The notes: a model not told the origin generated them from the sequence alone. Counted from the stretch's first letter, positions 25,558-36,618 are shown. The stretch: 64,000 nt of DNA from an uncultured Isosphaeraceae bacterium (GCA_945957605.1 CAMFLR010000010.1:186001-250000), one strand, 5' to 3'. Numbers and translations: made by a program.

Positions 25558-26108
25558 CCGTTCAACCTTCGGAAAAGCGCTCCGGCAACTCCGTCGCAAG
25601 GGAGGATCGCCGGGCTGGATTCGCGGGCTTCGCGGGAGCTTCCTTTTCGGTCCGATGCTCCGGCGAGCCGACTTGATTCGACTCGAATGTCTCTCAGCTC
25701 AACTCAAACAAACCAAATCTCAAAGGGCGCTTTGACGTAAACACCCAACTGAAGATTCGAGCAATCGCGGGACCCGCCTCGTGCGGGTGGGCCAACAGCG
25801 ATCACCTTGTGGCGAGAGCATCTGGCTCGCACTGATGCGCGGACGATGAGTCCCGCACCCGTTTGGCGTGCGCAACTGTGGAAAGGTTGCGCACCGCGTT
25901 GCCGAGGGTTTCAACGGCCGGCAGGGCCAGATGCTGCACTGACTTCAAATACTCCGAACTCCGACGATCCGGTCTCCCTTGGTGCGGCCGCTCGATGCGC
26001 CGCACACCCTGCGGGAAGCGAGGCGGTGGGACGGCCCCACGCGCCTCTTCATTCAGCCTTGCTTTACGAACTCACTCTTTCGGGACACAGAGACTCAATT
26101 GTTTATGA
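25558..26108. other. Intergenic region between gyrB and SNF2 gene, with strong hairpin
   Basis: No coding frame here looks real. The interval should contain the gyrB 3' end and the promoter of the SNF2 operon. At 25868-25894 there is a perfect hairpin with 9-base arms (GTGCGCAAC and GTTGCGCAC) around a 9-base loop, and at about 25767-25783 a shorter one (ACCCGC/GCGGGT). Neither is followed by a T-run, so they are not typical intrinsic terminators. Confidence 0.6.
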
Positions 26109-29082
<2,974 letters not shown>

Positions 29083-29547
29083 TTAGCGGCGCCCTGGTTT
29101 TGGTGGCTTCGGCGGCGCGGGTGGTGGAGATCCTGGGGGATTCGTGTTGCGGACCGGCCCAATGCGAAAGCGAATATCGTGAATCGCCGTGCCGGCCAGC
29201 GAGCGCCGCAACGAGGCCAGTAGGTCCGGTTTTTGGAAGGATGCCAGTTCCTCGAGCAGTGTCGGGTGCGCGACGATGATGCTCAGGATGCCACGCCGGA
29301 GTCCGTCAACCTGGGTATAGCGATTCGCCAGTTCACCAACGGCGTTGGTCCAGGCGGCTTCGAGTTCGCTCGTCGCCTGGATCCGCGCCAGACCTCGCGC
29401 GGCGAACAGGTCGGCCAGGATATCGGAGAGCGGTTTGGGACCATGCGATCGTTCCGACGCTCCGTGACTTTCCGGCGCGGCCTTCCGGCCTGCGCTCGGG
29501 CGTGTCTTTGGCTGCTCGGAATCGTGGCCGTCCAACCCCTGATTCAA
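29083..29547 (-). CDS. dciA: DUF721/DciA-family protein, probable replicative helicase loader
   Basis: A 154-residue protein with the DUF721 core: LSDILADLFAARGLAR, the ELEAAWTNAVGELANRYTQVDGLRRGILSI stretch, and the HPTLLEELA...LLASLRR helix. DciA is the widespread bacterial loader of the DnaB helicase in lineages lacking DnaC/DnaI. Its place between dnaN and gyrB fits that role. The C-terminus is a Pro/Lys-rich tail (PPAPPKPPKPGRR) that is probably flexible. The start is uncertain because no in-frame ATG exists. I chose TTG 29547 with GAGAGG 10 bases upstream; TTGs at 29607 and 29535 are alternatives. It is 98 bases downstream of dnaN and probably in the same transcript. Confidence 0.8.
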   Translation of the reverse strand: MNQGLDGHDSEQPKTRPSAGRKAAPESHGASERSHGPKPLSDILADLFAARGLARIQATSELEAAWTNAVGELANRYTQVDGLRRGILSIIVAHPTLLEELASFQKPDLLASLRRSLAGTAIHDIRFRIGPVRNTNPPGSPPPAPPKPPKPGRR

Positions 29548-29609
29548 GTACGAATGTCCTCTCAATTGTAACGGCCCAGGGCCCTGGAAGCAACGCCATT
29601 CGGCCAAAT

Positions 29610-29628
29610 CGGGCGCGATAAGCGCCCG
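29610..29628. other. Hairpin between dnaN and dciA
   Basis: CGGGCGC and GCGCCCG form a perfect 7-base stem around the loop GATAA, just after the dnaN stop codon. There is no T-run, so it is more likely an mRNA stabiliser or attenuator than a full terminator. Confidence 0.55.
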
Positions 29629-29645
29629 GCTAGCGCCTCGATCGC

Positions 29646-30764
29646 TTACCGATCGCGGGTGAGAGGCATCACGACGTAGCTGTAGCCGTCTTCCGTCTTG
29701 AACACCGCGGCATTCCGGCCGTCGATCAGCTCGGCGTGAATGACCGACCCGTCGTCCAGGGTCTTGAGTGCGTCGGTGAGGTAACGGGGGTCGAAGGTGA
29801 TCTCGACCGTCTTCCCTTCGTAGCTGATCGCTAGCTCGATCTGTGAGCTTCCCACATCGGCGGCCTGGCTCGCAAGCGTCAGTGCCTCGGGCGAGAAGTT
29901 GAAGTCGACGCCTCGGCTCTCGTCGCTTGTGACGATCGAAGCCTGTTCTACTGCCAGACGCAGCGGCCCAACTTCCAGCGGGATCTTTACGTCCGTCTTC
30001 GCTGGGAAGACGTCCTGATACCGCGGAAAGCGTCCTTCGACGAGCCGGCTGTAGATCACCGCGTTGTGCGTACGCACCAGAACCGATGTCGTGCTCTGGA
30101 TCGCCAGGTGTACCGGCGGATCGTCGTCCGCGACGTTACGTTCGATCAATTTGAGAGCTTTCACCGGGATGACCGGCATCCCCTGCGGCGGCTCTGCGCC
30201 ATTTTCCGCCTCTGCGCCAGCGGACATTTTCGCCAGGCGTCGCCCATCCGTTCCCACCATCGAGATCCGGTCGTCCGAAAGCTCGACGAGCACACCACCA
30301 AGCGCGTAACGTGTGCTCTCAACGTCGGTTGCGAACATCGTTCGGCGAATCAACCGCCTGAGATCGGCTGCGCCCACGACGTGATAGCTACTCGCGGCGA
30401 AGTCGGGAACTTCGGGGAAGAGGTCGGGGTCTTCGGCGGGAAGACGGAACTGCGACCGTGCGCCTCGGACGTGCAAAACGTCGTTCACCACCTCGATTTC
30501 GAGCTCTTCATCGGAGCTGGTCGCGAGGATTTGCTGCACCTTGGCGGTCGGCAAGATCACTGCGCCCGGCTGTTCGACTTTGACTCCGAGCACCCGGTAG
30601 CGGATTCCGACTTCGAGGTCGGTCGCCATCAGGGTCGAGCCGTCATCGGGATCGGCGACGAGTTTGAGATTCTGGAGGATTGGCTTCGGGCTGCGCGACG
30701 GAGCAACGCCAGACACCATGCCAAATGCCGCCAGCAATCCCTTGCGGTTGCACAACGCCTTCAT
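29646..30764 (-). CDS. dnaN: DNA polymerase III sliding clamp (beta subunit)
   Basis: A 372-residue beta clamp with the three-domain family layout. Recognisable segments are ILQNLKLVADPDDGSTLMATDLEVGI in domain I, FPEVPDF and RTMFATDVESTRYALGGVLVEL in domain II, and the C-terminal AVFKTEDGYSYVVMPLTR, ending close to the usual MPMRL-type terminus. The clamp tethers polymerases and repair factors to DNA. ATG 30764 has GAGG 8 bases upstream. It begins a minus-strand run of dnaN, dciA and gyrB. The region upstream contains inverted DnaA-box-like repeats, consistent with an origin-proximal position. dnaA and recF are not adjacent here. Confidence 0.96.
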   Translation of the reverse strand: MKALCNRKGLLAAFGMVSGVAPSRSPKPILQNLKLVADPDDGSTLMATDLEVGIRYRVLGVKVEQPGAVILPTAKVQQILATSSDEELEIEVVNDVLHVRGARSQFRLPAEDPDLFPEVPDFAASSYHVVGAADLRRLIRRTMFATDVESTRYALGGVLVELSDDRISMVGTDGRRLAKMSAGAEAENGAEPPQGMPVIPVKALKLIERNVADDDPPVHLAIQSTTSVLVRTHNAVIYSRLVEGRFPRYQDVFPAKTDVKIPLEVGPLRLAVEQASIVTSDESRGVDFNFSPEALTLASQAADVGSSQIELAISYEGKTVEITFDPRYLTDALKTLDDGSVIHAELIDGRNAAVFKTEDGYSYVVMPLTRDR

Positions 30765-30964
30765 GCCGATGACCTCGCTTCATGCCGAACGCCCCGCTCG
30801 CCATCGTGAGAACGAGGGCGGGGCTGTGGTCTCATTAAGAGATAAAGGGAGAGAGGTAACTCGTCGTCTCATTCGAAGACGCGAGATCCCACCGCGGATA
30901 AACGAAAGACTCCTCCCGGGAAGGCCATGCTACCTAATGACTTAGCCAACCACAACACCCCCTT

Positions 30965-31125
30965 GTTCACTAGGGGAAAACCTGTCGATAAACCGGTCAA
31001 AAGCGCCGGCATGAGCCGTGACGTTCCGGTGCGCCCCGAGCAGCCATCACCAAATTCATGCCGGATCGACCCGGCCCACCAAGGCGCCGGTAACACGGTT
31101 ATCAACAGGTTTTCCCTGGGTGAAC
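30965..31125. other. Candidate chromosomal origin (oriC) element: inverted repeat with DnaA-box-like sites
   Basis: Two arms of about 30 bases lie in inverted orientation at 30965-30996 and 31096-31125. Read on opposite strands, both give GTTCAC, then GGGAAAACCTGT, then [C/T]GATAA and CCG, with about four differences. Each arm holds a 9-mer one mismatch from the consensus DnaA box TTATCCACA: TTATCGACA on the minus strand at 30983-30991 and TTATCAACA on the plus strand at 31099-31107. A GTGAACGTTCAC palindrome follows at 31120-31131. The position beside dnaN, at the point where long minus-strand gene runs give way to plus-strand genes, supports an origin. An operator for divergent transcription is the main alternative. 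Confidence 0.55.
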
Positions 31126-31257
31126 GTTCACAATTGAAGGCGTTAAACAGATGACGTTAGTTGTTTTGGGATCGCAGTTTATGAAAAATGGCCGGCTGCA
31201 GCTCTCGCGCAATCGTTGGATCGCGTTTTTGGAGCTATTTCATCGCTGATTTCCGCA

Positions 31258-31276
31258 CGATCTTATATTAAGATCG
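31258..31276. promoter_or_regulatory. Perfect 19-bp palindrome upstream of ECF sigma gene
   Basis: CGATCTTA and TAAGATCG form perfect 8-base arms around TAT, about 80 bases upstream of the chosen sigma-factor start, in a locally AT-rich stretch. It could be an operator, part of the promoter, or an origin unwinding element. No T-run follows, so it is unlikely to be a terminator. Confidence 0.5.
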
Positions 31277-31357
31277 CTAGAAATTAGGAGAGCGTTTGAA
31301 CCGAATGCAAGGTTGCCGCGACCTTGGAATTGCTGCCCGTTGTTCACGACCCAGGTT

Positions 31358-31930
31358 ATGCGAGCGCGAGCGTTGTCATCCGATCTCCGAGAGCTGCGGG
31401 ATGAGTGGCTGGTGCTGCGTTGCCGGCTGGGCGATCGCGCGGCATTTGAGGAGCTGATGGGGGAGTGGGAGCCGCGGCTCCTCTACTACCTAAGGCGGCT
31501 CGTGCCCCAAGAAGCCGACGCCTGGGACGCCCTCCAGCGCACCTGGCTCGCCGTCTATCGCGACTTGCGGCGATTGAAAGATCCCAAGGCGCTTCGGACC
31601 TGGCTCTACCGAGTCGCCCGCAACCAAGCCGCCACGCATTGCCGCCGCCAGTTTCGTCACGAAGCGCGGCGAGACGATGGAGCCGATCTCGCAAACATCG
31701 CCGGCCCGGACTGGTCGCCCGCGCTCGAAGACGCCGAACGCGTCCACAAAGCGCTGGCGGCGCTCAGCCTGCCGCACCGTGAGGTGATCACCCTGCAGTT
31801 TCTCGAGCAAATGACGATCGACGAGATCGCCGCCATCACCAAAACGCCCCCGGGAACGATCAAATCGCGACTTCACTACGCAAAGCTGGCGCTGAAAGGG
31901 CTTCTCGAAGCGGGGGAGAATCAACCATGA
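31358..31930 (+). CDS. ECF-type RNA polymerase sigma factor
   Basis: A 190-residue sigma-70-family protein with only regions 2 and 4. Region 2 includes AAFEELMGEWEPRLLYYLRRLV, DAWDALQRTWLAVYRDLRRL and the -10-recognition segment FRTWLYRVARNQA-like (seen as LRTWLYRVARNQAATHCRR). Region 4 has LSLPHREVITLQFLEQMTIDEIAAITKTPPGTIKSRLH. ECF sigma factors direct stress or envelope responses and are usually held by an anti-sigma factor. I use ATG 31358; the frame is open to a TTG at 31313. The stop overlaps the ATG of the next gene by four bases (ATGA), so the two products are translationally coupled and are probably partners. Confidence 0.9.
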   Translation: MRARALSSDLRELRDEWLVLRCRLGDRAAFEELMGEWEPRLLYYLRRLVPQEADAWDALQRTWLAVYRDLRRLKDPKALRTWLYRVARNQAATHCRRQFRHEARRDDGADLANIAGPDWSPALEDAERVHKALAALSLPHREVITLQFLEQMTIDEIAAITKTPPGTIKSRLHYAKLALKGLLEAGENQP

Positions 31931-32514
31931 TCGATGAACCATCGCCTGATTTCGCCGCACAGCTTATTAAAGCAGATTCCTGGAACGACGATTTGCGGAC
32001 CCGCTACGAACAGCAAAAGCTGGCGCTGGTGGAGCGTCGCCTGACTCGGGTGCAGCAGTGGGTTGGCTGGCTGTCGTTGCCGGTGTATCCCGCCTTGGTG
32101 GTGGGAGTGTTGTATCGTCGACTGACGACGGGCGAGCGCGATTCGCGCGAGTGGCTGATTCTGGAGATGGTTTCGGCGATCGTTTTGCTGGCGCTGGGCG
32201 GGTGGATTCTCTGGGTCTTACTGCGGCAGGGGCGCGTCACCTGGCGCGACGACCGGGCGATGGAATGGATTGGTGGAATTGGCCTGGCCGCCTTGACGTT
32301 TTCACTTTACGAACTGGCCCGCTCGCTGCCCGATGCCAAAGCTGCACTCGGGCTCCACGAGGCCGCGACCATCATCCTTGTTCTGGGCGCGTCCGCCATC
32401 GTATTCGAGCGGGTGCGCCGGAGCCGGCTGGAGACGCGTGTCGAGTTGCTCGAGCTTGAGTTGCGCTACGCAGAGCTCGCACGGCAAATCAGATCGTCGG
32501 TGGATAGGATCTGA
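31927..32514 (+). CDS. Four-helix membrane protein coupled to ECF sigma factor, candidate anti-sigma factor
   Basis: A 195-residue protein whose ATG overlaps the sigma-factor stop. Residues 1-45 are cytoplasmic-looking and charged (WNDDLRTRYEQQKLALVERRLTRVQQ). About four transmembrane helices follow (WLSLPVYPALVVGVLY, EMVSAIVLLALGGWILWVLL, WIGGIGLAALTFSLYEL, IILVLGASAIVFERV), ending in a helical RRSRLETRVELLELELRYAEL tail. By position it is the likely regulator of the sigma factor. It lacks the HxxxCxxC zinc anti-sigma motif and I see no similarity to a named anti-sigma domain, so the role rests on gene order only. Confidence 0.72.
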   Translation: MIDEPSPDFAAQLIKADSWNDDLRTRYEQQKLALVERRLTRVQQWVGWLSLPVYPALVVGVLYRRLTTGERDSREWLILEMVSAIVLLALGGWILWVLLRQGRVTWRDDRAMEWIGGIGLAALTFSLYELARSLPDAKAALGLHEAATIILVLGASAIVFERVRRSRLETRVELLELELRYAELARQIRSSVDRI

Positions 32515-32534
32515 TTCAGGCGGCTCTCTCCACT

Positions 32535-32876
32535 TCAGCTCTCGGGGTCATACCCAAACTCGCGGAGCTCCTGCGAGCAGCGGCAAGCTTTGGCGATTTT
32601 CGCAGCCCAGTGTATGGCGGCCTCGCGCGACGGGAGCTGGAGGACACAAAAGCCGCCGTCGAACTCCTTTGTCTCGGGATAGGTTTCGTTTGTGATCGTG
32701 CCGTCTGAGGCGACCATGAGTGGTGCGACATCCGCGTTGATACCACCACCGAACACGTATACGCCTGCAGCCTTCGCCTCGCGTATGACCTCGTGCGCAG
32801 CTTCTCCCACGGCAGCAAAATCCTCGGCGGGGACGTCCATCGCCCTTGCAGGAAAGGAGATGAGGTATTTCGTCAT
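32535..32876 (-). CDS. YCII-domain (DGPF-type) protein
   Basis: A 113-residue protein of the YCII-related family, small dimeric ferredoxin-like-fold proteins of mostly unknown function. Visible family traits are MTKYLISFPA at the start, AHEVIREAKAAGVYVFGGGI, a PETKEFDGGFCVLQLPSREAA stretch and helical ending WAAKIAKACRCSQELREF. ATG 32876 has AAGGA 7 bases upstream. It is convergent with the sigma-factor operon and upstream of the ligase gene on the same strand. YCII/DGPF proteins accompany some ECF groups, but here the sigma factor lacks the long C-terminal extension of those groups, so I do not link them. Confidence 0.8.
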   Translation of the reverse strand: MTKYLISFPARAMDVPAEDFAAVGEAAHEVIREAKAAGVYVFGGGINADVAPLMVASDGTITNETYPETKEFDGGFCVLQLPSREAAIHWAAKIAKACRCSQELREFGYDPES

Positions 32877-32947
32877 CGTTCGGTCCTTCGGTTGAGGTCG
32901 ATGCTGTTTGTAAGGCCTAAATCAAAGCCGATGCCCGAGAAAACAAT

Positions 32948-34546
32948 TCACGCACGATCAGGCGGTAAGAGGTCGCGCAAGGTTTGCAGGCTATCTGCAT
33001 CGGCAGCCGTTTTGTCGGTCCGCCAGCGGACGATTCTCGGAAACCGCACGGCAATCCCCGCCTTGTGCCGTGTCGATCGGTTCAAGCCTTCAAACGCCAA
33101 TTCGAACACGAGCTCGGGCTTGACCGTCCGAACGGGGCCGAATTTCTCGATCATATTCCGACGAACGAATGCATCAACTTTCTTGATTTCATCATCCGTG
33201 AGACCGGAATATGCCTTGGCGATGGTCACAAGCTGCGAGCCGTCCCAGACGCCGAACGTGTAATCGGTATAAAGGCTCGCACGCTTGCCACTCCCGCGCT
33301 GGGCGGCGGTGAGTACGGCGTCGATCGTGTGCGGCACCACCTTCCACTTCCACCAATCACCCCGCTTGCGGCCGACTCCATAGTTCGAGTCGAGCCGCTT
33401 GAGCATCAATCCTTCGGCATGATTTTCCCGGCTCGTTTCACGCACAGCGGCGAGGTCGGACCAGGCGAGCGCCTCGACGCGCGGTGAGAGCAGCAAACGC
33501 CTGGGAAATTCTCCCTCCGCAACAAGCTTCGCCAGTATTTCCCTGCGCGTGGCGAGCGGTTCCTCACGAATGTCGCGGCCAGCAAATTCGAGGACGTCAA
33601 ACGCCATGAGCACGACCGGAATCTCGGCCAGAATCGCTTTACTGACAGTCTTGCGGCCGATCCTGCGCTGAAGCTGCGCAAAGGGAAGGGGAGCTTCACT
33701 CGTCCACGGCAGGATCTCGCCGTCGAGCACCGTGCCGTCGGGCAGCGCATCACCAACAGCCGCCAGCTCGGGATAACGCTCGGTGACCAGTTCCTCGCCG
33801 CGCGTCCAGAGAAACGTTTCACCACCGCGCCTGATGAGCTGCGCACGAATGCCGTCCCACTTCCACTCGGCGTGCCAAGCGTGCAAATCACCCAGTTCGG
33901 CGGGATCGCCTTCGATCGGGTGTGCGAGATAGAAGGGATACGGCTGGCTGATGTTCGCTTCGTGCGCTTGCTCGGCGTGCAGGCTCTCGAAAAACGCGGG
34001 GGTCGGTTCCCAATCGCCCATCAGGCGATGAGCAACCACGCTCGGCGCGATGCCGCGAACCTTCGCAAGTGCGCGCGTGACGAGCTGCTGCGAAACACCG
34101 ACGCGAAACCCGCCGCTGAGCAGCTTGTTCCAGACGAACCGTTGCGACTGATCCATCGCCGCCCAGGCTTCGACAATCGCCTCGCGAAGCCGTTCCTCGC
34201 CCGCCTTGCGTAGGGGGAGCAAATGCTGCTCGACCCATTCGTGCAAGGGGCGATCGCTCGAAGCCACCGGATCGGGCAAGAGGAGGGCGATCGTTTCGGC
34301 AATATCACCGACGGCGTCATACGACTCGTTGAACAGCCAATCGGGCAAATCGGCCTCAGCCGCTGCCCAGGCACGCAGCTTCCCCGAAGGCACGATTTGC
34401 TTGATCTTGCGACCAATCAAAAAGTAAACCGCCCATGCCGCATCGGCCGGCGGTGCCTGCGCGAAATAGTCGGTGAGCGCAGCGACCTTTTCCGTCGTTT
34501 TGGTTGTCTCGTCGAGCGCGTTGTAGAGGTTCGCGAAGGCTCGCAT
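32948..34546 (-). CDS. ATP-dependent DNA ligase
   Basis: A 532-residue ligase with an N-terminal DNA-binding domain (residues 1-200, helical), a nucleotidyltransferase domain and an OB-fold tail. The adenylated lysine is Lys229 in EWKWDGIR (K-x-D-G motif I). Later motifs include the DGEIL segment, VLMAFDVLE, AEGLMLKRLDSNYGVGRKRGDWWKWK (motifs IV-V) and the C-terminal RFPRIVRWRTDKTAADAD. It seals nicks using ATP, unlike the essential NAD-dependent LigA. It starts 3 bases after the stop of the MBL-fold exonuclease gene, so the two form a coupled pair. The pairing matches the known 'DNA ligase-associated' repair set. The Lhr-type helicase and PdeM-type phosphoesterase of the full set are not beside it. 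Confidence 0.94.
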   Translation of the reverse strand: MRAFANLYNALDETTKTTEKVAALTDYFAQAPPADAAWAVYFLIGRKIKQIVPSGKLRAWAAAEADLPDWLFNESYDAVGDIAETIALLLPDPVASSDRPLHEWVEQHLLPLRKAGEERLREAIVEAWAAMDQSQRFVWNKLLSGGFRVGVSQQLVTRALAKVRGIAPSVVAHRLMGDWEPTPAFFESLHAEQAHEANISQPYPFYLAHPIEGDPAELGDLHAWHAEWKWDGIRAQLIRRGGETFLWTRGEELVTERYPELAAVGDALPDGTVLDGEILPWTSEAPLPFAQLQRRIGRKTVSKAILAEIPVVLMAFDVLEFAGRDIREEPLATRREILAKLVAEGEFPRRLLLSPRVEALAWSDLAAVRETSRENHAEGLMLKRLDSNYGVGRKRGDWWKWKVVPHTIDAVLTAAQRGSGKRASLYTDYTFGVWDGSQLVTIAKAYSGLTDDEIKKVDAFVRRNMIEKFGPVRTVKPELVFELAFEGLNRSTRHKAGIAVRFPRIVRWRTDKTAADADSLQTLRDLLPPDRA

Positions 34547-34549
34547 TTC

Positions 34550-35632
34550 TTAACGGGCCTCCGCCGCGTCGGTGCCATCAAAGAGCGAAGGAGTCGATGC
34601 CTCATCCGCCGCTTCGGCGGTTGCTAGCTCGACCAGTCCATCGTCGCGCTCGCCTTCGTAGCGCGTGGCAATGACATCCGCGTCGTAACCATTTTCACGA
34701 AGCCAGCGCGTGACGACCGAGGTGTAACCGTGCGTGAGCAAAATTCGCTCGGCACCGGTCGCCTTGATGCTCGACAGCAGACTCGGCCAGTCGACGTGGT
34801 CGGACAGCACGAACCCGCGGTCGACTGTGCGCCTCCGTCGAGGACCGCGAATCCGCATCCAGCCCGATGCGAAACCGGTCGACACCGCACCAAACCGACG
34901 AAGCCACGGTGTCCCCTGGGCTGAAGGCGGCGCAACGATTAACGACCGCGACCAGTCGGCTTTACCATCGCCTACATAAGCTGTTTCTGGCAACGGAACG
35001 CCCGACGCTCGATATGCCTGATTAAGCGGTTCGACGGCACCGTGGGTGTAAATCGGTCCGATATCGTTACCGACTCCGGCAATGATGCGCTGTGCCTTGC
35101 CGAGGGCGTAGGCGAAGATGACACTCGCCACGCCTTCACGCTGATTTTCTCGCCACCAGGCGCGAATCGATTCGAACACCTCGAGCTGCGCGGGCCAGCG
35201 ATAGATGGGCAGGCCGAACGTCGATTCAGAAATGAACACATGACATGGAACAGGTTCAAAGGGGTCGCACGTGCGGTCGGGCTCGGTCTTGTAATCGCCC
35301 GAAGCGACCCACACTTCTCCTTTGTATTCCACGCGCACCTGCGACGAGCCAAGGATATGCCCGGCGGGATGGAGAGAGACGCTAACGTCGTTGATATTGA
35401 CCGTCGTTCCATAAGGAACGGAGTCGATGAGCGCGCCTGGATTCATGCGAACCCGCAGCACACCTTCGCCAGGCGTGCTCGTCAAATAGCGGCGACACCC
35501 TCGGCAGGCATGGTCGCCATGCGCGTGCGTGACGACGGCGCGGTCAACGGGTCGCCAGGGGTCGATATAAAAATCGCCAGGGGCGCAGTAGAGGCCGTCG
35601 GCCGTGGTTTCGAGCAGGATCGACTTGGTCAT
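34550..35632 (-). CDS. Ligase-associated MBL-fold DNA exonuclease
   Basis: A 360-residue metallo-beta-lactamase-fold protein of the beta-CASP-like group. The metal motif THAHGDHA is near residue 36, followed by GHILGSSQV and SGDYKTEPDRTCDPFEPV with further ligands, and a late FVLSDHVDWPSLL and LTHGYTSVVTRWL. This matches the putative exonuclease that is usually encoded beside ATP-dependent ligases of this type. I start at ATG 35632 (MTKSILLETTADG), where similarity begins; the longer frame from 35770 adds unsupported residues. No Shine-Dalgarno is seen. Instead TATAAT lies 6 bases upstream of the ATG, which would place the transcription start on the start codon. Translation of the ligase is probably coupled to it. 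Confidence 0.9.
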   Translation of the reverse strand: MTKSILLETTADGLYCAPGDFYIDPWRPVDRAVVTHAHGDHACRGCRRYLTSTPGEGVLRVRMNPGALIDSVPYGTTVNINDVSVSLHPAGHILGSSQVRVEYKGEVWVASGDYKTEPDRTCDPFEPVPCHVFISESTFGLPIYRWPAQLEVFESIRAWWRENQREGVASVIFAYALGKAQRIIAGVGNDIGPIYTHGAVEPLNQAYRASGVPLPETAYVGDGKADWSRSLIVAPPSAQGTPWLRRFGAVSTGFASGWMRIRGPRRRRTVDRGFVLSDHVDWPSLLSSIKATGAERILLTHGYTSVVTRWLRENGYDADVIATRYEGERDDGLVELATAEAADEASTPSLFDGTDAAEAR

Positions 35633-35638
35633 GCGTAC

Positions 35639-35644
35639 ATTATA
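35639..35644 (-). promoter_or_regulatory. Consensus -10 element, possible leaderless promoter
   Basis: A perfect TATAAT on the minus strand sits 6 bases before the exonuclease ATG. With normal spacing, transcription would begin at or next to the start codon, giving a leaderless mRNA, in line with the missing Shine-Dalgarno. No clear -35 box is seen at 16-18 bases. Confidence 0.4.
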
Positions 35645-35873
35645 GCCGCTGGCTTGCTCTCGGCGAGTCGGTTTCCTAGATATCAAATGGACCGGCGGCT
35701 TAAGGCGGCTGGGGAGTTTTGCTAGGAGATCGAGATAAGGAGGAGCGCGATGAAATAGCAGGGGAGCCAAGAAGACTCGTCAGAATAAGTTGCCTGCTTT
35801 ACTTGCATTTTGGCGCAATGAATTAGGTCCAAACGCAGTGAATCCATCGGATATTTCGCGTTAACCCGCTGCA

Positions 35874-36512
35874 TCAGCTTAGCCGGGGCTGGAGGCCGCT
35901 CAGCCGAAAGCGCTCGACGAACCAGCGGGTGTCGGGGGGCGCGTGGCGATCGGCAAGGAACCGAACCAGGTCCTGTATCTCCTGCCAGGCGCCGTCGAGG
36001 TCACCCACAAGATAACGGATCTGCGCATTGAGGCGCTGGGGGATCGGAAGAGCGCGGTCGAACCATCGGTGCGCTCGATATGCGTCGACACCGTCAATGG
36101 TGTCTAGCTCGGCGACCAACTGGTCGATGAGGCCGCGGAGCACGCCCACGATCCTGAGCACGTCGTCGGCGTCGCTCAGGCCCCAACGATCGGGAGCACC
36201 AGGAATCAAGTTTTCCAGGCGGTCGCGCGTCCCACACTCGTCACACTGATACTCCTTCAGTGTTTCGAGCACCGGCTGTCCCATCAACCGGCACAATGCG
36301 TCAAAGGCGATTCCAGCATTGACGTAAAACACTTTCTCCGTCGCGGTCGATCCCTGGCTTAACTGGATGTTTATTACCTGAACTGTCTCGCCGCGGCGGC
36401 GATGATAGTTCAGCGCGCTCTTACGGAAGCCGGCGACCTTGAGCGGAGGCGTGATCGCCTGAGCGACCACCTCTTTCAGCAGGTCCTCGGCCGGTGACAG
36501 ATTGCGTGCCAT
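35874..36512 (-). CDS. DUF4304-like protein
   Basis: A 212-residue protein whose first half resembles the DUF4304 family: LKVAGFRKSALNYHRRRGETVQVINIQLSQGS with the following VFYVNAGIAFDAL. The second half has one CxxC pair (QCDECGTRDRL) and a helical C-terminus with a Trp/Phe-rich end (HRWFDRALPIPQRL, RWFVERFRLSGL). Molecular function of this family is not known to me. ATG 36512 has GGAG 8 bases upstream; the longer frame to 36629 runs into the transposase remnant and is not supported. It stands alone, with about 240 bases to the exonuclease gene. Confidence 0.75.
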   Translation of the reverse strand: MARNLSPAEDLLKEVVAQAITPPLKVAGFRKSALNYHRRRGETVQVINIQLSQGSTATEKVFYVNAGIAFDALCRLMGQPVLETLKEYQCDECGTRDRLENLIPGAPDRWGLSDADDVLRIVGVLRGLIDQLVAELDTIDGVDAYRAHRWFDRALPIPQRLNAQIRYLVGDLDGAWQEIQDLVRFLADRHAPPDTRWFVERFRLSGLQPRLS

Positions 36513-36618
36513 GTCGATCGCTCCGGGACGGAAAGCACTATTCAGGGAACGCCTTGACCAGGTCTGAAGGAGGAAGGAAGACGATTGTAGGTTCAACGGG
36601 CTCGTCGGAACCAGTTCC

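Noticed and set aside
31358-32876. ECF sigma factor paired with a DGPF/YCII protein (ECF42-like arrangement)
   Set aside because: The sigma factor lacks the long C-terminal extension of that group, and the YCII gene is convergent rather than co-transcribed.
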